Source: Thermoflexales bacterium
Lineage (GTDB): Bacteria > Chloroflexota > Anaerolineae > Fen-1058
Direction of reading: 5' to 3'
NCBI GenBank assembly: GCA_016931085.1
Contig: JAFGFO010000226.1
Location: 1-21,162, forward strand
Length of the DNA stretch: 21,162 nucleotides
Both the position numbers and the translations under genes were made by a program. The notes beneath the pieces were generated by a model. That model was not told the DNA's origin and ran no database searches. It worked only from the letters and a program-made list of their open reading frames with translations. Below are positions 17,470 through 21,162 of the stretch, in pieces. Positions within the stretch are counted from its first letter, which is position 1, and each line of letters opens with the position of its first letter.

Positions 17470-17565
17470 CAGATATATGTCAAAGAACGTCATATTTATG
17501 CACAAAAACTGTCATAATTGGAAGATTTGTTCTAATTTGACCCTAAGTCTAAATGGTCTCAAAAT

Positions 17566-17594
17566 TTGACAATTCCTGCAACTCGTACTATAGT
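17566..17594 (+). promoter_or_regulatory. sigma70-type promoter of the ABC transporter genes
   Basis: The -35 TTGACA (17566-17571) and -10 TATAGT (17589-17594) are separated by the ideal 17 bases. Transcription would start near 17601, leaving a leader of about 80 bases before the ATPase start at 17680, which has an AGGAG ribosome site. Confidence 0.7.
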
Positions 17595-17679
17595 CTTTCC
17601 TTGGGGATGATGTCAGTTCGTCATGCTGTTTTAGGTTTAGGCTTGGAATCGGAAATCAGAAGTTGAAAACAGGAGTCAT

Positions 17680-18420
17680 ATGTCTCTCATTCAAGCAGAA
17701 AATCTCACCAAAGTGTACGGCACAGGCGAAACGGCCATCACCGCGCTCGATCACGTGAACCTCACCGTGAACCCGGGCGAGTTTGTCGCCGTGATGGGGC
17801 CGAGCGGGTGTGGCAAATCGACGCTGTTGCACTTGCTCGGCGGGCTCGACCGGCCCTCGGACGGGAACGTCCGCATCGATGGGCAGGAGCTGGCGAAACT
17901 ATCCGACGATACGATCACGCAGCTGCGCCGCCGCAAAATCGGCTTTGTGTTCCAGTTCTTTAACCTCATCCCGATCTTGTCGTCCGTCGAAAACGCGTCG
18001 CTTCCGCTCTTGCTCGACGGCGGCAACTCGGCCAAGACGAAACAAAAAGCCACCGAGTGGTTGACCAAGGTCGGGCTGGGCCACCGCCTGGACAGCCGCC
18101 CCGACCAATTATCGGCCGGGCAGCAGCAGCGTGTGGCGATTGCGCGCGCGCTCATCGCCGATCCCATTCTCGTACTGGCCGACGAGCCGACCGGCAACCT
18201 CGACACCAAATCGGCCGACGAGATCGCCGGCTTGTTGAAACAAGTGGCCAAGGAATGGGAACGCGCCGTATTGATGGTGACGCACGATCCGCGCATCGCC
18301 GCGTATGCCGACCGCGTCGTTTTTCTCAAAGACGGCAAGATTGTGAATGAAACGTTACTCGAAAGCGAGAATGCAGGCAACTTGGAATTGGTTGTCAGTC
18401 AAGTGAAAGCAATGGCATAG
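17680..18420 (+). CDS. ABC transporter ATP-binding protein (LolD/MacB type)
   Basis: A 246-aa cytosolic ATPase that drives the adjacent FtsX-type permease. Motifs in order are Walker A GPSGCGKST (40-48), the Q-loop at Q92 (FVFQFFNLIP), signature LSAGQQQRVAIARA (144-157), Walker B ILVLADEPTGNLD (163-175) and the switch histidine H202 (MVTHDP). The signature reads LSAGQ where LSGGQ is usual, a known tolerated variant. The sequence is of the LolD/MacB/FtsE-like class that powers mechanotransmission rather than ordinary import. ATG 17680 has AGGAG upstream. The permease start is 60 bases downstream, so the two form one transporter operon. Substrate is unknown. Confidence 0.93.
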   Translation: MSLIQAENLTKVYGTGETAITALDHVNLTVNPGEFVAVMGPSGCGKSTLLHLLGGLDRPSDGNVRIDGQELAKLSDDTITQLRRRKIGFVFQFFNLIPILSSVENASLPLLLDGGNSAKTKQKATEWLTKVGLGHRLDSRPDQLSAGQQQRVAIARALIADPILVLADEPTGNLDTKSADEIAGLLKQVAKEWERAVLMVTHDPRIAAYADRVVFLKDGKIVNETLLESENAGNLELVVSQVKAMA

Positions 18421-18480
18421 AGTTTTCGATTGCCGTTCAGTTTTCAATTGGAAATCAAAAATGACACAGGCAGGTGCACC

Positions 18481-21051
18481 ATGAATCTCCAACTCACCCT
18501 CGCCGCCCGCTACCTGGGTGGGCGCAAACTGCGGACCTTTCTCACCACCCTCGCCATCGTCATCGGCGTGATGGTGATTTTCGGCATGGGCATTTACTTG
18601 CCGTCGTTTATGGGCGCCTTTCAAAAAAGCCTTCTCTCGGTGTCTGGTCAGACCGATGTCATGATTACGCACAAGACCGGCGAACCTTTTCCCGTCTCTA
18701 CGCTGAACAAGCTCAAAACCATCGACGGGATTGCCGTCATGGCCGGTTCGATCGAGCGCATCATCAATCTCCCGCCCAACTTTTACGGCAAGAACTCGAC
18801 CGTCAGCGCGTTGGCGTTGGTCGGCCTCGATCCGGAGCTTGCGCCGGCCCTGCGCGACTATACCATCACCCAGGGCCGTTTTCTGCAGCGAGGCGACGGC
18901 AACGTCGCCGTGATTTCGGAGCGGCTGGCCGATGCGGTGGGGGTGGGCCTGAACGGCACGCTCAAAGTGCCGACGACGGAAGGCGTCGTCAAGTTGACGG
19001 TGGTGGGGCTCGTGCCAGGCCGCGCGTTGGTGGGCAACGAGCAGGTGCTCGTCCCGTTGGGGCAGGCGCAAAAATGGCTCGACATGCCCAAGCGCATCAA
19101 CGTGATCGAGGCGAATCTCACCACCAAGGACAAGGCGGAAAGCGAGGCCATCGTCAACGCGATCAAAGCGCAGCTAGACAACACCTACACGCTCGGCGGG
19201 TTGTCGAGCGGCTCGGAATTTCTCAGCGCGATGCAGATGGCGGAAGTGGTCTTTAACATGCTCGGTTTTCTCACCCTGGCGATGGGTGGCTTTATCATCT
19301 TTAACACCTTCCGCACGATCGTGGCCGAGCGCCGCCACGACATTGGCATGCTGCGCGCGATCGGCGCGAACCGCGCCACGATCATCGGTTTCGTGCTGAC
19401 TGAAGGGCTGGTGCAAGGCATGCTCGGCACGGCGATTGGGATTGGCTTGGGTTACCTGATGGGTATCCTGATCACCATTGGAACAAGCTCGATTGTGAGA
19501 CAGTTCATGAACATGGAATTGACTATGGTCATCGAGCCGGGCCTGGTCCTCGTTTCGATCCTCCTGGGCGTGGGCGTCACACTCTTGGCCGGCTTGCTGC
19601 CAGCCTTCAGCGCGAGCCGTGTCACGCCGATGGAAGCGCTGCGCCCAACGCTTGGCGAAACGATGCAGCGCATCAGCCGCGTGAGCACCATCGCCGGCGC
19701 GGTGATGATCGTCAGTGCGCTGGTGGGATTGCTCACAAGATTTTTCCCGCTCGTCGCGTTGGGTGGTCTTTTTCTTCTCGTTGGCCTGGTGCTCGCCGCG
19801 CCCGCCCTGGTCAAGCCGATTGCAAAGCTGTTTGGCGCCACGCTTGCGCTGATTTTTGCGCGTGAAGGCACGGGGGAGCTTGCGCAAGGCAATCTCGCGC
19901 GGCAGCCTTCGCGCGCGGCGATCACGGCCAGCGCGACGATGCTCGGCCTGGCGATTGTCGTCGGCGCGGGCGGGATGATGTTCAGTCTCACCGGCACTAT
20001 CATGGACTTGTTTGACAAAACCCTGGGCAGCGACTATTTGCTCATCCCACCGTCAGTAGCCATCTGGAAGGGCAATGTCGGCGCGAGCGAAACACTCAAA
20101 GCCAAGCTTGGATCGGTGCCTGGCGTGGATGTGGTCAGCTCGCTGCGCTATGCCCAATCGTCGCTTCAATCGGCCGCCTTGAAAACGAGCACGGGCGAGA
20201 CGGCGCTTTCCGTCCTGGGGATTGATCCCGTCGATTACCCCAAAATATCGGGCATGGATTTTCAACAAGGGAATGCCCAAGACGCCTTCAGCGCCTTGAG
20301 CGCCGATGCGCGCAACGTCATCGTCAACGGTGTTCTGGCCGCCAGCGCGGGCCTGAAAGTCGGCCAGGTCATTCCGCTGGCGACGCCGACGGGACAACAG
20401 GATTACCGGATCGTCGCAATTGGCGGCGAGGTGTTGAGCATGAAGATCAGCACGGTGTACATCTCGCAAGCCAACATGAAAGCGGATTTCAACAAAAGCG
20501 AGGACATTTTCTACCAGATCAACCTGGCGCCTGGCGCGGACGTCGCCACAGCCGAGCGACGGCTAGAGCAAATCGTGGAAGACTATCCGCAATTTCGACT
20601 GGTTGTGGGACGCGAGTACACGGCCGAGTTCGCCGCGCAATTCGACGCGATGTTTGTGGGGCTTTATGTCCTGCTGGGCGTGTTGGCGTTCCCATCGTTG
20701 ATTGCCATCCTCAATACGCTGGCGATTGGCGTCATCGAGCGCACGCGCGAGATCGGCATGTTGCGCGCGATAGGCGCGACACGCCGCCAGGTGTGGCGCA
20801 CGATCGTCGCCGAGGCCTTGCTGCTGGCCGCCTTGGGCACGGCCTTTGGCATCCTGGCCGGCTTGTACCTCAGTTTCGTGTTCGTTGAGGGATTGAGCGC
20901 GACCGGCATCTTCAAGATGGTCTATACCTTCCCGCTGGCGGGGGTCCTGGCGGCGACGGCGGTCGGCTTGATCTTTGGCGTGCTGGCGGCGCTGCTGCCC
21001 GCGCGCCAGGCGTCGCGCATGGAAATCATCCGGGCGTTGCGCTACGAATAG
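18481..21051 (+). CDS. ABC transporter permease with two FtsX domains
   Basis: An 856-aa membrane permease, partner of the ATPase just upstream. An N-terminal membrane helix (about 19-40, LRTFLTTLAIVIGVMVIFG) is followed by an extracytoplasmic MacB-like core. A first FtsX domain follows (about 250-390, with RRHDIGMLRAIGANRATIIG), then two central membrane helices (about 403-450), a second core, and a second FtsX domain (about 723-856, RTREIGMLRAIGATRRQVWR). The two FtsX segments are internal repeats, so a single chain provides the whole membrane part. Such long permeases export lipids, lipoproteins or peptides, or act on the envelope; the substrate here is unknown. I chose ATG 18481 (AGGTG upstream, normal N-terminus); the frame is open to 18430. 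Confidence 0.9.
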   Translation: MNLQLTLAARYLGGRKLRTFLTTLAIVIGVMVIFGMGIYLPSFMGAFQKSLLSVSGQTDVMITHKTGEPFPVSTLNKLKTIDGIAVMAGSIERIINLPPNFYGKNSTVSALALVGLDPELAPALRDYTITQGRFLQRGDGNVAVISERLADAVGVGLNGTLKVPTTEGVVKLTVVGLVPGRALVGNEQVLVPLGQAQKWLDMPKRINVIEANLTTKDKAESEAIVNAIKAQLDNTYTLGGLSSGSEFLSAMQMAEVVFNMLGFLTLAMGGFIIFNTFRTIVAERRHDIGMLRAIGANRATIIGFVLTEGLVQGMLGTAIGIGLGYLMGILITIGTSSIVRQFMNMELTMVIEPGLVLVSILLGVGVTLLAGLLPAFSASRVTPMEALRPTLGETMQRISRVSTIAGAVMIVSALVGLLTRFFPLVALGGLFLLVGLVLAAPALVKPIAKLFGATLALIFAREGTGELAQGNLARQPSRAAITASATMLGLAIVVGAGGMMFSLTGTIMDLFDKTLGSDYLLIPPSVAIWKGNVGASETLKAKLGSVPGVDVVSSLRYAQSSLQSAALKTSTGETALSVLGIDPVDYPKISGMDFQQGNAQDAFSALSADARNVIVNGVLAASAGLKVGQVIPLATPTGQQDYRIVAIGGEVLSMKISTVYISQANMKADFNKSEDIFYQINLAPGADVATAERRLEQIVEDYPQFRLVVGREYTAEFAAQFDAMFVGLYVLLGVLAFPSLIAILNTLAIGVIERTREIGMLRAIGATRRQVWRTIVAEALLLAALGTAFGILAGLYLSFVFVEGLSATGIFKMVYTFPLAGVLAATAVGLIFGVLAALLPARQASRMEIIRALRYE

Positions 21052-21161
21052 GGCGGTCGGCTTCGCTGAACCGCCCTAGGAGCTTGTCGGAGAGAGCTCC
21101 GTAGGGCAGGTTTCCATACCTGCCGCAAGCCTGGCGGCTATCCACAGGACGCCTTCGGCGT
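21049..21161. repeat. chain of short hairpins after the permease gene
   Basis: Five consecutive inverted repeats are seen: TAGGGCGGT/ACCGCCCTA (21049-21057, 21070-21078), GGAGCT/AGCTCC (21079-21084, 21095-21100), GGCAGGT/ACCTGCC (21105-21111, 21118-21124), GCCGC/GCGGC (21122-21126, 21134-21138) and ACGCC/GGCGT (21149-21153, 21157-21161). The first begins at the permease stop codon and could end or protect its transcript, though no T tract follows. It probably continues past the right edge. Confidence 0.6.
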
Positions 21162-21162
21162 G

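Noticed and set aside
17467..17483. TTGACA at 17483-17478 as the -35 of the uvrA promoter
   Set aside because: Only 11 bases separate it from TATACT, too short for sigma70; only the extended -10 is credited.
17385..17679. LexA/SOS box controlling uvrA
   Set aside because: I saw no convincing inverted CGAAC-GTTCG or CTGT-ACAG type operator in the intergenic region, though the Chloroflexota LexA motif may differ.

Overview
The window is GC-rich, densely packed bacterial chromosome. The gene content (a LysW carrier-protein lysine/arginine operon, NifV-type homocitrate synthases, and spacers full of short phased repeats) points to a Chloroflexota bacterium, probably Anaerolineae-like. This placement is inferred from gene content and style and has not been tested by phylogeny.

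Region 1 (1-11040, minus strand) is a long biosynthetic operon. In transcription order it reads argG, argH, lysW, lysX copy 1, lysX copy 2, lysY (argC-like), lysZ (argB-like), two NifV-type homocitrate synthase genes, lysJ (argD-like), and the start of a SAM methyltransferase that runs off the left edge. LysW is a 53-residue carrier (7766-7927) ending in the diagnostic EDWGE. Two LysX-type ATP-grasp ligases with one LysW, together with argG, argH and homocitrate synthase, suggest that one carrier and one LysZ/LysY/LysJ set make both lysine (from aminoadipate) and arginine (from glutamate). Homoaconitase, homoisocitrate dehydrogenase and the LysK hydrolase are not in the window.

Upstream of argG (10754-11054) lies what looks like a complete attenuator. 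It has a sigma70 promoter, a 26-codon leader peptide with consecutive Lys-Arg-Arg codons, mutually exclusive hairpins, and an intrinsic terminator 44 bases before the argG start codon. This is the most interesting regulatory find, because the leader could sense both end products of the operon.

Region 2 (11055-17384, minus strand) is a second gene string: uvrA, a nitroreductase, a TIGR04076 protein, a GyrI-like effector-binding protein, a DUF3795 Cys-rich protein, a DUF5680 protein and a Fe-S aldo/keto-reductase-like protein. The genes are close-packed and probably co-transcribed.

Region 3 (17385-17679) is a divergent, AT-rich intergenic region with a strong promoter to the right, a weaker one toward uvrA, and a perfect 16-bp hairpin in the presumed uvrA leader. 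Region 4 (17680-21051, plus strand) encodes an ABC ATPase and a two-FtsX-domain permease of the LolCDE/MacB type, followed by a chain of small hairpins to the right edge.

Many junctions between genes hold short phased or palindromic repeats (CACAGAG, CACGAA, CCGTG and TTAAC types). In two places such a repeat supplies the stop codon of the preceding gene.
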